Positions 31,934 through 43,969 of a stretch of DNA of 64,000 nucleotides are shown in pieces. A program made the translations under genes and the position numbers. Within the stretch, counting starts at the first letter, position 1. Each line of letters starts with the position of its first letter. The notes under the pieces were generated by a model. That model made no database searches, was not told the origin of the DNA, and saw only the letters and a list, made by a program, of their open reading frames with translations. The stretch spans positions 2,666,001 through 2,730,000 of the forward strand of contig NC_085851.1 in the NCBI RefSeq assembly GCF_020906515.1, written 5' to 3'. Source of the DNA: Vanrija pseudolonga (taxonomy: Eukaryota > Basidiomycota > Tremellomycetes > Trichosporonales > Trichosporonaceae).

Positions 31934-33971
31934 TCACTTATCCTTGACCTCGACAAACGACGGGCGGAGGTCCGAGATCTTGTTGGCGCCGAGGAGGCGG
32001 AGAGCGAGCTCGATCTCCTGCTTGAAGACTGCGCGGGTGTTAGCTGTGTTTGGCCCCCGCCTGCCCCACCCCTCCCACTCACTGTTCACGGCGTGCTCGA
32101 CGCCCTCCTCGCCCGCGACGCTCTGCGCGAACAAGAAGCCGCGGCCGACGCCGACGCCGTTCGCGCCGAGGCAGAGCGCCTTGACGACGTCTGTGCCGCG
32201 GTGGATGCCGCCGTCGATGAAGATCTCGAACCGGCGCGGGAGGGGCTTGGCGCTCGCGTCGTCGGCAGGCGTCAGGCGCTCGGGGTGCGCGAGGCTTTCG
32301 GCGGTGGGGCCGGTCGGCGCGCGGAACTCGGGCCGGAGGAGCTGCGGCGCGTGTTTCCTGATCTCTAGCAACACGTCCAGCGACGGGCGTGTCGTGTCGA
32401 GCTGCCGGCCGCCGTGGTTCGAGATCAGGATGCCGTCCGCGCCAGCGTTGTACGCCTGCAGTGCGTCCTCGACCGTCTGGACACCCTTGATCATGATGGG
32501 GATGGACGTGATGCTGCGGATCCACCTGGCGAGTGTTAGTTTGTGGCAGTGTGGTGGCGCCACAGGCTGTCGCCTGTCGACTACCCACTTCAGATCATCC
32601 CAGTTGAGATCCGGGTCCACACCCGCAAACATGGCCTGGGACACGCCCTGCGTGTCGTCCGACTTGACGCTCACGCCGCCTGCGGGGCCCTCAAACTCGC
32701 CCTTGAGGCGCAAATCACGCTCGCGCTTGCCGCCGACTGGCGCGTCGGCCGTGAGCATGATGGCGTCAAACTTGTTTGCGTCGAGGCGGCGGATGAGCTC
32801 TTCGGCCTTTTTGCGGTCGCGGTTCACGTAGAGCTGGTAGAAGAGCGGCTGGCCGTCCAGGCGCTCGGCCACCATCTCGTCAATCCCGCAGCTTGCGTTG
32901 GAGGATATCGCCTGGATGATGCCCGTCGCGCCGGCGCCGCGCGTCAGGTTCACCTCGCCTAGCGGGTGGCCGAGCTTGGCCATCGCTGCGGGCGCGATGA
33001 AGACCGGGATGGAGGACGGGCAGCCCAGTAGCGTGGTCGACGCGTCGGCCGCCCCGACGCGCCGGAGCACGCGCGGGCGGAACTCGACGCGCTGGTACGC
33101 CGACGCGTTGGTGTTCTTCGCTACGTCGTCAGCCTTACCCTCCCACCCACCCCAAACCCACTGATCTCGTCGTCGCCCGCCGAGGCGTAGTATGCCCACG
33201 CGACAGTGCTCAGCAGCGGCTCGGCGACGCGCTCAAAGTCGCGCATGTTGATCACCGACCCGAGCCCGCGCTCCTCGAACGCCGCGCGCTCGGCCCGGAT
33301 CCGCTCCTCTTCGGCCAGCTGCTCAGCCGAGATCTGCAGCCTGATGGCGTCGAGCTCGGCCTCGGACGCCGCAGGGTCGAGCGGCCCGATCTTGGCCACG
33401 CTGTCCGGCAGGTTCGGCCCCTCGAGCTGGTCGGACGGGTGGCGCGGCTTGAAGAGCGGCGTCACGTCGCGCGACCTGTTGGCGAGAATGATGTCCCGCC
33501 CGCCGGGGTGGTCGTCGAGGAACTTTGTCATGCTGTGGTGGGGTGGGTTACGGGTGGCAGCAGAGAGAGGGAGCGCAGGCGTCAGCATCTCGTCTCGACG
33601 CACCCCCTGCTACCCACTCGTACACCTCGCCATTGATCACGACCCACACGGCGTCTCCCTCGGCGCGTTGCACGACATCAGCGACCGAGACGACGCCGGC
33701 CTTGGCCTTGCGGGGCTTGACGGCGACCGCGCGCGAGTCGAGCTCGGTGGAACCACGGGAGAGGTAGAGCGCGGTCTAGGGGGGCGATGTCAGGCCTGCC
33801 TTTCATCGCTGCATGTTTACCCACCGGAACCGCAATGGCCACGGCCGCGCCGAGGGCCAAGCGCGAGGGCCCCGCGCGACTGCCGCCGGCGGACGTGGTC
33901 GCGCGGCGCACACCGCTCGCTGCGCTCCTTGCTGCCGTGCGGACAGTTCCAAACAGTCGTGATGTGCTCAT
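31934..33971 (-). CDS. CYB2: Flavocytochrome b2, L-lactate:cytochrome c oxidoreductase
   Basis: Six exons (33971-33825, 33775-33618, 33532-33162, 33120-32589, 32525-32083, 32028-31934) give 581 aa. It oxidises L-lactate to pyruvate and passes electrons to cytochrome c in the mitochondrial intermembrane space. The N-terminus is Arg/Ser/Ala-rich with a hydrophobic A-V-A-I-A-V stretch, a bipartite import signal. A cytochrome b5 domain (about residues 70-145) has heme ligands in D-D-H-P-G-G and P-R-H-P-S-D. The FMN domain has the lactate-oxidase-type L-T-A-D-A-P-V-G-G-K-R-E-R-D, I-M-I-K-G-V, the catalytic base in S-N-H-G-G-R-Q-L-D, and I-D-G-G-I-H-R-G-T-D-V. A Pro/Ala-rich insert of about 30 residues sits between these last two motifs. 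Glycolate or mandelate as substrate cannot be excluded. Confidence 0.9.
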
Positions 33972-34599
33972 TGTGGCTAGGTAAAACGAGGCGAGGTCGA
34001 ACGAGAGAGTAGATGCAGAGCAGCAAGCACCAGCTTATGGGGACCCGACAGTTGCCTGCCTGCTCCCCCCCTTCACCCCGCCAAACAACGGAAATGCCAG
34101 TGGTGGATGACTCGGGTTCTCGGCATGTTGTCCGGATTCCGGGCGGCGTGGAATTGGTCCGCCGCGCCAGTCCTGCGCCGTGTCGACGGCGGCGGCGTCG
34201 TTACGGGCCAATGCGAGCGCCGCCAAAGGCGAGATACACAGGGTCCATGGCCAGTCGCCATAATCTCGTGTGTCCTAGGACCGACATATCGGCGAAGAGA
34301 GGTCGGAACACGGCGCCGCTCCGTCGGAGCGAGTGCCACGAGGGCGAGCAGGGCGGCTTGGTCAGTGGCGACTGCAACAACATTACATACCTCCACCCCT
34401 ACGGCCTCCACTTTGCCGACGCGCCCAACACGCCCAACGCGTCGCCCAGACATGTTATCCATAACATACTATGGAGGGGGAAGCTACAAACGCATCAAAT
34501 TCGGCATAGGGCGCCATGAGGGGGAATCAATCACAAGTCGTAAACCGCATCTATGTCACACAACTAAGAATAAACCATTACCGGAACAAAAGAAACCCT
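33972..34599. promoter_or_regulatory. Intergenic: CYB2 5' region and perilipin 3' region
   Basis: 628 bp between two minus-strand genes. Includes a short palindrome TGTTAT-CC-ATAACA at about 34452-34465 and an A/T-richer stretch (34530-34590) next to the perilipin stop, likely its 3' UTR. No accepted coding frame. Confidence 0.4.
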
Positions 34600-35761
34600 C
34601 TAGTTCGTGGTCTTCTCAGCGGCGGGGGCGGCAGGAGCAGGGGCGGCCTTCTCGGTCACCTTCTCGAGCTTTTCGGTGTAGGCCTTCTTGGCGCCGAGGA
34701 CGTAGTTGTAGATCTCGTCAACGACGGGCTTGACCTGGTCGACGACGTAGGCGCCGAGCTTGTTGGTCTTGTCCTGGACCGAGGCGTCCTTCTCAAGGAC
34801 AATCGACTTGACGTCGTTGGTAGCCTTGGTGAGGCCCTCAATGAGGTGGTGAGGGAGCTCCTTGGAAGAGTCGGCGAGCGTGCGGAGCTGCTCGAGGAGC
34901 TGGTGCGAGATCTCGGTCGACTCCTGGATGGCGGCGGTGACGCGGGCACCGAGCTGGTTGTTGATGGCGGTGGTCTTGTTGATCACCTCCTGGATGACAG
35001 GGGTGGCCTGCTGGATGAGGGGGGCGACGCGCTGAGGGAGTGTGTCAGTGCTGTGATCCGCCACGGAGAGGAGGGAGAAAAGGGGCGCGATTGCGTGTCA
35101 ATTGCGTGGCAGGGGCGCGGCAAGGCGCAAAAGAACCCGCAAGACGACGCAACAGGCACAGGGGGGTATCAACTCACAGCGTCGTAGACGGCCTTGGCCT
35201 GCTTGACACCGACAAGGTCCTCAGTGGGGGTCTTGAAGGGGTCTGGAAAGTGCGTGTCAGCATGCGTTCGGGATCGGCGCGTCACGCGCTTGTCACGACT
35301 CACAAGGGAAGACCGACTCGGCGCGGTCAACGGTGGCGACAGCGAGCTTGTCGGCCGACTCGAGGACGGGCTTGGCGCGAACGAGGATGGGGGTGGCAAT
35401 CTCGTACGAACCTGTGATGGTTAGGGGCTGACTAAGGGCAAGGGGGCGCGAGGGTGGACGTGCACACTCTACGGCTACTCACGCGAAGCAATGCCGGCGG
35501 CGGTGTTGTAGAGGTTGGTGGTGAGCTGGGTCGAGTTGATGAGCGACCTGGGGTGGTTAGCTGGCTTGTCCTACCTACGGGACCGCGCAACTACTCACTG
35601 AGCGTAGGCAATCGAGTCGTGGACAACGGGGACCGAGTCAAGACGCTCGACAATCTTGAAGTCTGAAAGCAGGTCAGCACTGCGAGGTGTGTCCGTGTTG
35701 TTGCCGCTTTGTACTCACTGGGAACGTCACCGTTGGGCTGGGTCTGGACAGAGGCGGCCAT
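34600..35761 (-). CDS. Perilipin-like lipid-droplet protein
   Basis: Six exons (35761-35719, 35662-35599, 35547-35483, 35411-35304, 35242-35178, 35031-34600) encode 258 aa. The layout matches fungal perilipins (Mpl1/Cap20/Ldp1 type), which coat lipid droplets and limit lipolysis. Visible are the opening V-E-R-L-D-S-V-P-V-V-H-D-S, then amphipathic helices with S-T-Q-L-T-T-N-L-Y and a P-V-L-E-S-A-D-K-L segment leading to D-R-A-E-S-V-F-P. After these come long 11-mer-like amphipathic helices (I-Q-E-S-T-E-I-S-H-Q-L-L) and a Lys/Ala/Pro tail. No transmembrane helix. Codons are strongly C/G-ending, suggesting high expression. It may act on the same compartment as the HSL-like hydrolase at 4.3-7.6 kb (inference). 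Confidence 0.82.
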
Positions 35762-38700
35762 TGTGATTTATGGGTACTGGTAGAGAGTGAGCAATGGGTA
35801 CTAGGCTGCGGAGAAGAGAAAAGAGTCGGAAAGACGTGAATGTGGGAGAGTGAAAGAAGAAAAGATAGGAGGTGGTGGAATGTTGGAAACCAGGGGGAAG
35901 GGGGGCAAGTATGGTAACCGGACGAGGGCGAGGCGGCCGGCAGCAAGGGCGGCCGAGGAAGACTGACGTGACGCTCAAGACGACGACGAAGTGTGTGCCA
36001 GGAAGAGGGCGCGCCAGTGTCAAGCATCGCGGGGCCGCATTGACGCTCGAGCAGTCACCCATGCGCCCTTGGACGCCTTCGCCACCGCCGACGACGCCGC
36101 CGACGCCATGCACATTCGCACTCAATAATAATCTGGCTGGTGTCCGACGCCTCGGCGCGCCGCTTGGCCGGTGTGCGTCCGTGCGTGGGAGCAACGTGGG
36201 ACCCTCGTAACACAGAGTTGGAACGCTATTTGTGTGCACCGCGACGTGTCAAGCCGAGACACATTGAACGCGGTGCGGTGCGCGGTGCGCCGCGGCGACG
36301 ACGATAGCACTTTTGAAACTCTGGCCACGGGGTGGGAAAGGAGTCGTAATCGTCCACGGGCGGTGACTGTTGCCAGATACCGTCGTGACCTCAATTACGG
36401 CGCCGCGAAGCAAAGCCATGGCACATGGCAGCGATCTTGAACCGCACCAGTGCCAAAGCAAGCAACGCGGCGCGAGAGAGGGGAGAACACGCGTAACGGC
36501 GATTGGGATGGGAAGCGGGCTAGTGCTGGTGCTTACCTTTGGTGTGGGTGGGTAGAGTAAGAGGAGGCGAGAGAGAGAGATGGAGATGTATGAGTTACTG
36601 AAATCAAAAACAAAGCCTGGGAAAGCAGTGGTGTGTCTTTATGTCGTGCCATGACGAGCCTGCAGCCAAGTCGTCGGCTACCAAAGTTGCCACCACGACG
36701 CAGAACGAGCTCGAAAATGCACAGACGGGTGGACAGGTGCTGGCTGCATGCAGGTGCTGCTGCTCCTTGCTGCTCCCTTGCAGCTATCCCTGGCGCCGCG
36801 GCGCCGGTGAGCGTTGCAGTGTATCACCCGGCGGCCGCGCGCCCAGCTGCTGCAGAGTATCAGCACTGCCGCGCGGCCAGCAGCAACAACAATAACCAGG
36901 GACTTTGCCTGCTTGAGCGTGGGAAACGGCACGACGCACACCAAACGGCTTTGTGTGGCCTCCCGCGCAGCCCAGCCGCGCCGACAAGAGAAAAAAAGTC
37001 GTCACTGTGGTGTCTTCGCAACTTGTCCTTCCCTGGATGCCAACCCTGAGTCTCGTCTCGATCTCGACCCTGTTCCGCGCCTCGCCGCCCACCGCTACAG
37101 TCAACCTCATACCCGGTTTTAGTGGACTTGGGTGCGATGTTGCTGGCTGCTGCTTGCTGGCAATTGTTATTTTTTGCATTGCATACGGGCCTTGGACAAG
37201 GAGGACGCGATGGACGTCGTCTTCGAGGCACACTACTAGTGCACTGGTGCAGACGTGGCCGTCAAGCGTGAATGGCTACTGCGCCCACCTGCTTCTCCTC
37301 TTCTCTCTGTACAGCCCGCGCGCGTCACGTCAGAGGTGCGACTGCTGGCTGTGGCGATAACGAAAATTGCCAGCTGGCGCTAGTCGCAGCCCACCCAGGC
37401 AAGCACCAAGAGGACCACCACCACACCGGTTGCCGGCAACCTTTCAACCCGTCGCGATAACATTTCAGGGTCTGAATGCACGTGGAACGACCGACACCCT
37501 GCGCACCCTGAGCGCCCAACTTTGACGATCTCATCTTGGCACGACAGGGAAGACGAGGCAACAAGCAGCTTGTGGTGCAGTCCAACGTCAGTCGAGACAC
37601 GTCATGCAGCAGCACCCACTTGCTGCAATGACGCCGAAGCAGACGCGCTCCGCGCCCACGCACAGACCCACGCCCACGCCCACGCCAGCTGCGGGCGTGC
37701 GGGCGTGTCGGACAGGGCGAGCGGCGCGTCGTACATTCTGCTATCCCCGCCCGCCCGGAGACTTCGGACACGCACGCGGCTATCACTGACCGGCGGCGGT
37801 GGCCACTGCGGTCGGTCGGTGGTCGTCATTGTTGTACGCTCTGCGTCGCGGGCGTGGAGTGGTCCGCCCCGAGCTGTTCCGTTCCGTTGTAAAAGCGTCA
37901 CGGCAGTGTGCCGCGGCGCGTGCCCCTCCATTCCGCGGCCAGCGCAACCTGCGACAACTCAATACCTGCACACTGGTCTGACTGCATACTCTCCACGACG
38001 GCGCCATCAGTGAGGTGTCGTGTCGAAATCGACATCGGGCCAGAGACGCCGGAGGAGGGCCCATTCCGCATCTGCGCGCCGCCACCACCGCGCACGGACC
38101 CCTGCCGCGCGCGCCCTAGTCCCGAAGCACCGCCGAGACGCATCTACGTGGAGGGGCCGCAAGCTCGCCCGAGGGCAAGGCGCATACGCGTCGAGCTGCT
38201 GCTGCATGGACGAGGAAGACTGCCGCCAGCAAGGCGAGCAAGGCTGCAAGGCGTTTGATGTAAAAACATGGCGAGGCACCCCCTCGGCCCTCAGGGTCTG
38301 CGCCACCGCCTGCTCGCTCTCGCTCTCGTTCCGCCCCTTGCCTCCTGCCAAGTCAATTGAAACCTGCTCGTTCCTCGTGTAATCCACGAGCAATCCATCG
38401 AGATACAAAAATCAAGGAACAAACATCAACCATGCCGCTGCCGTCGTCTCCGCCCAGACGGACACCGACGCCGCGCCGATTCCGCAACCCCGGGCCCCCG
38501 TCCGTCAGAGCTGCGATGCGGCTGCGGCTGCGGTTGCTGCAGGCACTGACTGCCTGCGATTCAAGGCGCCACGATTCTCATCGTTGCGCTGGGCGTTGCG
38601 GGCCTGCGACGTGCCCACCCTCTGTCGTGGGAAAGGCACTGCATCATGCTCTTGTACGAGGAATGCAGAAGGCTAATCTCCGGCCAGCGTGCTGGGCGCC

Positions 38701-39378
38701 GCCGCCGCGTTGGGAGAACGTGGCGATTCAATTGAAAAGCAACCTTCCTTCGCAACGTCGCATCGGCGTCGCAACCGTCACAACCTTCCTTGCTTCTAGC
38801 CCATGCGCGCCTTATGAGCTGCTGCATCTGCGACGCAACCGAGACAAGGTTAGCTTCTTGCTTCTGATTCTGTTTCATATGTGCCGACTGCCGGTCGGCA
38901 GTAAGTAGAAAGGCAGGTACCGGTCGTCAAGATGTGGCGACCAGACACTCCTCCGCCTCCACCACTCCGCCCTTATCGTAAGGCGGAAGGGGTAGACTAG
39001 GACCACGGAACGGGGGCGACTGCGCCCAACAAGCCTGGACTGGGCTAGCTCAATACATCACTGCTAGTGGTACCACGGCAGTGCCTGTATCTCTGACAAA
39101 CCACAGATAGCCTGGTGGCGATTTGACGCAGACGGACGGGGCGGTCAGACATCGTGGGCGCGTCGTGGCGTGCTTGCTCCCTACTCCGCGACGCGCACGC
39201 GGCGGTGACTCACGCCGACGCGACGGCGTAATCGCTAGCTCGGCGCGTGTGCAGCGTGGGAACGGCGCGTCCTCTCCACTTACAGCAGAGCCGCGGAGCT
39301 CCGCTCTAACCCACGCAGCAGCAACAACTAGTGACATGAACACTACTCCACGGATCGTCCAGCGACCATGCGGAACTA
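35762..39378. other. 3.6 kb gene-poor region
   Basis: Between the perilipin start and the stop of the cysteine-rich membrane protein (both minus). The first few hundred bases are the perilipin leader and promoter (C/T/A-rich on the gene strand). Beyond about 36.2 kb no frame shows domain motifs or a credible exon chain; open frames are short and shift strand. A GCCCAC tandem stretch occurs at about 37668-37687. Unannotated non-coding RNA or a fast-evolving gene cannot be excluded. Confidence 0.4.
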
Positions 39379-41006
39379 CTACACAACGTGCAGCCCGGAC
39401 TTTTCCGGACGCGTCGGCGTCGCGACCACCCGCCCGCCGCCGCCCGCAGTGCCGGACGTGCTCTGGTCGTCGGCCCACGAGGGGTCGTAGCTCGGCGGCA
39501 TGACGTTGACGACTGGCTGGGCCGGCCCGGCAGAGGGCGCGCCGACGCGCCCGCCGTCCCGCTCGTGCACGTAGATCTCGGTCGGTGTCGGCGGGCGTGC
39601 TTGCGCCTTGGCGATGCCGCCCGCGACGGCGAGTCCAGCGGCGCCTGCAGCTGCCGCACCAGCAACACCGGCACCCGCACCCGCGGCAAACGGCGTGATC
39701 CCCCCTTGTGGGGTCGAGGTCGACCCGTCGTACATGGACATGATGCGCGCCGAGTTCTCGTACGTCGGCCCGGTGGTGCTGTGCCCCTCCGAGTAGATGG
39801 TTTGTCTGTTGCCCGGCTGGGCGTACCCCTGCTGTTGTTGCTGCTGGGGGTAGCCTGTGGCTTGTGGGTATGTGCTGCCGCCTAGCGAGTAGTTCTGAGA
39901 GTGGGTCTGGAGGGGAGCGGGGACGGGGGCGACGGGGACCGGGGCTTGGACGTAGCCGTTAGCCGTGGCGATGACGCCTTGCGTGTACTCCTGGTGGTCG
40001 GGGTATCCCTGCTGCTGCTGGTAGTGTCCGCCGCTGGCGTACGCTTCCGAGCCGGGGCCGTACCCGTTCGCGAAGGGGTATGCCTGCTGCATCTGCTGCT
40101 GCTGCGGGGAGAACGGCGGCGCAGGGCTCATACTGTACGGGGTGACGTTTGTGGTTGAGCCCGCGCCTGGCTCCTTGAACAGCTCCATGTCGTACGCGTC
40201 GCGCTGCTTGGCCTTGCGCTGGCGGCACATGAAGAAGGCGAGGATGGCGGCGATGATGACAATGGCTGCGATCTGTGTGTGTGAGCGTGTGGCAGTTAGT
40301 CACAGCGGAGAAGCGCGGCAATGTGTGGCGGCGGCACCGCGCGGACGCGAGTCGGGCAAGCAAGGCACGAGACGTGCGTTGTCGTCTCGTCGTCCCATGC
40401 AGGCGCGGCGCACATACTCACGATACCAGCAATGATTGCGCCGAGGCCGGTGTGGCCTGATGTTGAGTCCGGGACGGCGGTGGCCGACGCCGAGGAGGAC
40501 GCCGGCGGTGCCGAGTTGCTCGGCAGGGTGGAGGAGGACGAGGAGGGCGGTGCCGGTCTTGACGAGGAGGAGGAGGACGGTGGGTGGGTTGACGACGACG
40601 GCGTGGCCGAGGAGCTCGGCTCGGCGGTGGACGACGGCGTCGGCGTCGCAGGGCCAGCAGGGACAGTGAATGTCGACGTCCACGCCTGGCCGAACGAGAT
40701 GGTGCCGCCGCACACGCCGGGATACTCGGCCGTCCAGGTCGTCTTGTCGGCGGCGGTACATGAGCTTTGGGGCGTCAGCGACTGCAACAGGCGCACGCCT
40801 TACGAGCTGATACACTGTGTTATCTCCTTGGCGCAGAAGCAGTTTGTGCCCATCGCCATGAGCGGGGTGGGGACGCAGACATTCTTGACGCCGCAGGCGA
40901 GGATGCACGGGGGGAACTTTGTTGCGTCGCTGCGGCGTGGGTTAGCTCGGACAAGCGGCGTCGGCGGGCAGGCGGGCGACGAACATCTGGCGGGGGACGA
41001 GCCCAT
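39379..41006 (-). CDS. Cysteine-rich (CFEM-like) single-pass membrane protein; 5' end uncertain
   Basis: Supported exons: 40929-40804, 40764-40422 and 40272-39379. The ectodomain has eight Cys in a CFEM-like spacing (F-P-P-C-I-L-A-C, N-V-C, N-C-F-C, Q-C-I, S-S-C-T, G-V-C-G). CFEM domains bind heme or act in adhesion in fungi. A long Ser/Pro/Thr linker follows, then a transmembrane helix assembled across the last intron (A-I-I-A-G-I / I-A-A-I-V-I-I-A-A-I-L-A-F-F) and the stop-transfer C-R-Q-R-K. The cytoplasmic tail is Gln/Pro/Tyr-rich. The N-terminus is unresolved: a frame from an ATG at 41006 joins the Cys domain without a signal peptide, and no standard donor was found for a signal-peptide exon upstream (ATG at 41074 in another frame). 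The 39379 stop follows K-S-G-L-H-V-V. Confidence 0.65.
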
Positions 41007-41584
41007 GGGCTCTCGCGTTGGCGCTCGCGCGGGGGACGGGCGCGGCGCGCATATTCGTGTGGTCTATTATTATGAGAGAAAGTAAAGAGCGTGAGTGTGT
41101 GCGTTGTTTGTCAGTGAGCGATACAAGACGAGTGCGAGTGCGAGAGGAGGAGGGCAGCGCAGAGTTGTCAAGGCCGTGTGTTGGATCCAGCAGGGGTAAC
41201 GTTGCGTAGCGTAGGGCTGGCTGCGGCGCGCGCGGCACCGCCCGAGCTGGCTAGCTGGGATTTCTGTAGCTGGCAGGCAGGTATGGGCCGGCCGGCCCGT
41301 GCGTGCTGAGCTGAGACACACGGACCTGTGGGGGATGTATGTTGCAGCTTGCATGTTGCTGCAGGCTGCGTGGGTGTGCTGCACCGCGTGCTGGGTGGTG
41401 CGCTTTGGGCGTGTGGCGCGCGCAGAGGGGGGTGAGGGTGGCTTGGCGTGGCGCGTGCGGCGGTGGGGAGTGGGGGTGGGTGCGGTGCGGGGTGGTGGTG
41501 CCACGAGGGTGGTGCCACTCGAGCTCGTTCGACGATGGTACATAGCGGCCGGCACACTCTCGTTGCATGTCTATTCTGCCACTT
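41007..41584. promoter_or_regulatory. Intergenic: 5' region of the CFEM-like gene, 3' region of the MFS gene
   Basis: 578 bp between minus-strand genes. Probably contains the missing first exon and the leader of the CFEM-like gene near 41010-41250. No other feature accepted. Confidence 0.35.
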
Positions 41585-43338
41585 CTACTTCTCGGTCGCC
41601 TGGGCAGCCGGAGCGTGCGCCTCGGCCTCAGCCCCAACCTCGGCCCCAGCCTGGGCCTCCCCGACCCCACCAACAATCTCCGCCACGGGCCTCTCCGGCG
41701 CGTGCCATCCAAAGAGGTATACCAAGTGCGCGGGCGGGCCGACGCAGAACAACAGCACGATCATCCACTTTGGTGACAGGACGTTGACGAGCCCAAACAC
41801 CAGGAGGTACCCGCCTGCCTCGCACGCAATCTTGGACGAGAAGGCGACGTCGGCGTTGTAGGTCAAGAAGGTGGACAGGTACGTCAGGATGCTGACCTCG
41901 AGCGCGAGGAGCTGGATGTTGTAGAATGCGCCGGTGAAGGAGAGCACGACCTTGAAGTGGGCCGGGGACGTCTGGCCCGGTCCGTGTCCGATTCCCCGCT
42001 GGCCGAGGTAGTGGCTCGCGAGCGCGAGCCCACAGAGGCCGTAGTATGCCACGACGTAGACGTACATGACCCAGCGGTACCGCTTGGCGATGTAGTTGCT
42101 CCTCAGGCGGTCGTAGAACAGCCCGAAGACGATGGAGGCGACGATCGCCCACGACTCGGAGATCGCATAGATCCACCCGTTCCACTCCCCGCCGACCTGG
42201 TACACGATCTTGTTGAAGCTCGCGTTGAACCACCCCTGCGTGATGCCGCCGGTCACGAAGATGGCGGGGCCGAGCGGCCCGAACACGGGGTTCCAGAGCA
42301 TCTTGACCGGGTTCCAGAAGTTGGTGGTGAAGTACTCCTTGTCGAGACGCACGCGGCCGCTGCGTCCGCCACTCAGCGCGAGGTCCTGCACGACTGCCGA
42401 CTCGGACTTGATGTCGCGCACGTCGAAGGCGCGGTACTCGACTGTCCCGTCGTCGAGCTGCACGCGGGCCACGGCGCCGTGCGCGTGCGAGGGGTCGCTC
42501 CCGGCCACCGCCTCCTCTGCGGCGGCTTCCTTCGGGTTGCGGCGGAACCGGCGCCGGAAGGAGAACGCGTGCAGGATCATGCACACGGCCGCCGTGCCTG
42601 CCAGACTGACGAACACGGCGTACTGGTAGTTGTAGTTTGAGAACGTCTTCTCCACCGCGCCGAGGATGAGGCCGCCGGCCCACACGCCGACGTGGAACGC
42701 GCACTGGTAGATACCGGCGTTGGTCGCGCGGTTGTGTGGCGTCGAGACGGCGGCGATGAGCTGGCCGGCAGCGGGCCACAGAATACCAGCGCCCCCTGTG
42801 GCGGGTGTCAGCGCTGCTCTCCATCTCATCCCCAGTCCCGTCGTCGGTCCCACTCACAGCCAAAGAACGCCGCGCCCACGAGATTCGCCGCCGTGTTCCC
42901 GCCGAACATGCACGCGATCCAGGTTGCGTACGAGATGGGCCCCCACGGCAGGCACCACTCGAGCCCCCACCAGGACAGGAAGAACGTCGCCCACATCGAC
43001 GTGACGAGGTACGCAGAATAGAGCACGATGAGGATATAGCTGCCCGTCGTGGGGAAGCGGATCGTCTGGACGCCTTGGATGGGGTACGAGGTGAAGAGCA
43101 GCGTGAAGCCAAACGACATCCACCACACGTGCAGGTCGCGGTCCGTGATCCAGTGCTTGATCGCCGCCCAGGACCACTTCGCAGGCCGGTGGTACGTGTG
43201 CTCGGCGCCGTCGCCGGGGTAGCCGGCGGACGCTGGAGTGTAGCCCAGTTCCGGGGCCGCGGCGGCATCACTGCTCGCGCGGCGCGACTTTTCGTCGGTC
43301 GTCGAGGCGGGCTTGCTTTCTTCTTGCGAGGTGGACAT
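41585..43338 (-). CDS. MFS transporter, UNC93-like
   Basis: Two exons (43338-42858, 42795-41585) encode 563 aa with about ten to twelve hydrophobic segments and cytoplasmic polar ends. The first loop after helix 1 (F-T-S-Y-P-I-Q-G-V-Q-T), the helix G-A-G-I-L-W-P-A-A-G-Q followed by N-R-A-T-N-A-G-I-Y, and the large central cytoplasmic loop resemble fungal UNC93/DUF895-type major facilitator proteins. UNC93 proteins elsewhere regulate K+ channels or receptor traffic; fungal relatives have no assigned substrate. The central loop (around 42330-42560) is charged and carries a V-R-D-I-K-S-E-S motif. The intron interrupts the G-W-G-A-G motif. Another MFS subfamily remains possible. Confidence 0.65.
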
Positions 43339-43969
43339 GGCGGGGGCGGGTTAGTAACTCGTCTTTCAGCGCCCCATCGCCTCCTCGGTCCCCCGTTCTT
43401 ATACGTCCAGCTCTGACCACTAGCTCGCCGTAGATAGCACCACCGTCCCTCCCTCCCTCACTCCCTCCACGTCGTCTGCTACCCTCACCACTGCGCCCGG
43501 CGACAGCATGAGAACAGGCCAGCGGAGCGACGGGGAGAAGTCGGTGGAGGTGCCCACATCTCGCGGTGACTCCAACTCCGCTAGCTTAGATTAGTGGCAC
43601 CTGCTGTCTCACAGTCGTCAGGTGGCCCCATCGCGCAGCGCGTCATCGTCATCGGCGTCGGCGTATCGCGCGGAGGAAGGACCAACCATCACCTCACCTC
43701 CACCGCGCTCGCCATCGGTGTCGTGTCGGCGTGATACTCCGCCATGGGCGCTACCGTTGCGCAATCACCTGATAGCCTCGGCTCGGCGGCGGACATTTGA
43801 TCGTGCGCTCCGCGGGCGTACCGCCGGCGCTACCCCGCGGCATCCGCCAACCCCGAAAGCAAGCAACCATTCATTCATGCCTATGATTATATCTCGGCTT
43901 TTACCATTCAATGTCCGTGCGCAACAAGCGCACACATTCCGCGATAAGCACAACCACGTACCACATGAC
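43339..43969. promoter_or_regulatory. Intergenic: MFS gene 5' region and GGT gene 3' region
   Basis: 631 bp between minus-strand genes; a CCCTCCCTCC-rich pyrimidine stretch at about 43446-43470. No coding frame accepted. Confidence 0.35.

Noticed and set aside
36953-37360. 135-codon plus-strand frame with a hydrophobic stretch
   Set aside because: No domain, no splice continuation, and composition typical of random GC-rich DNA.
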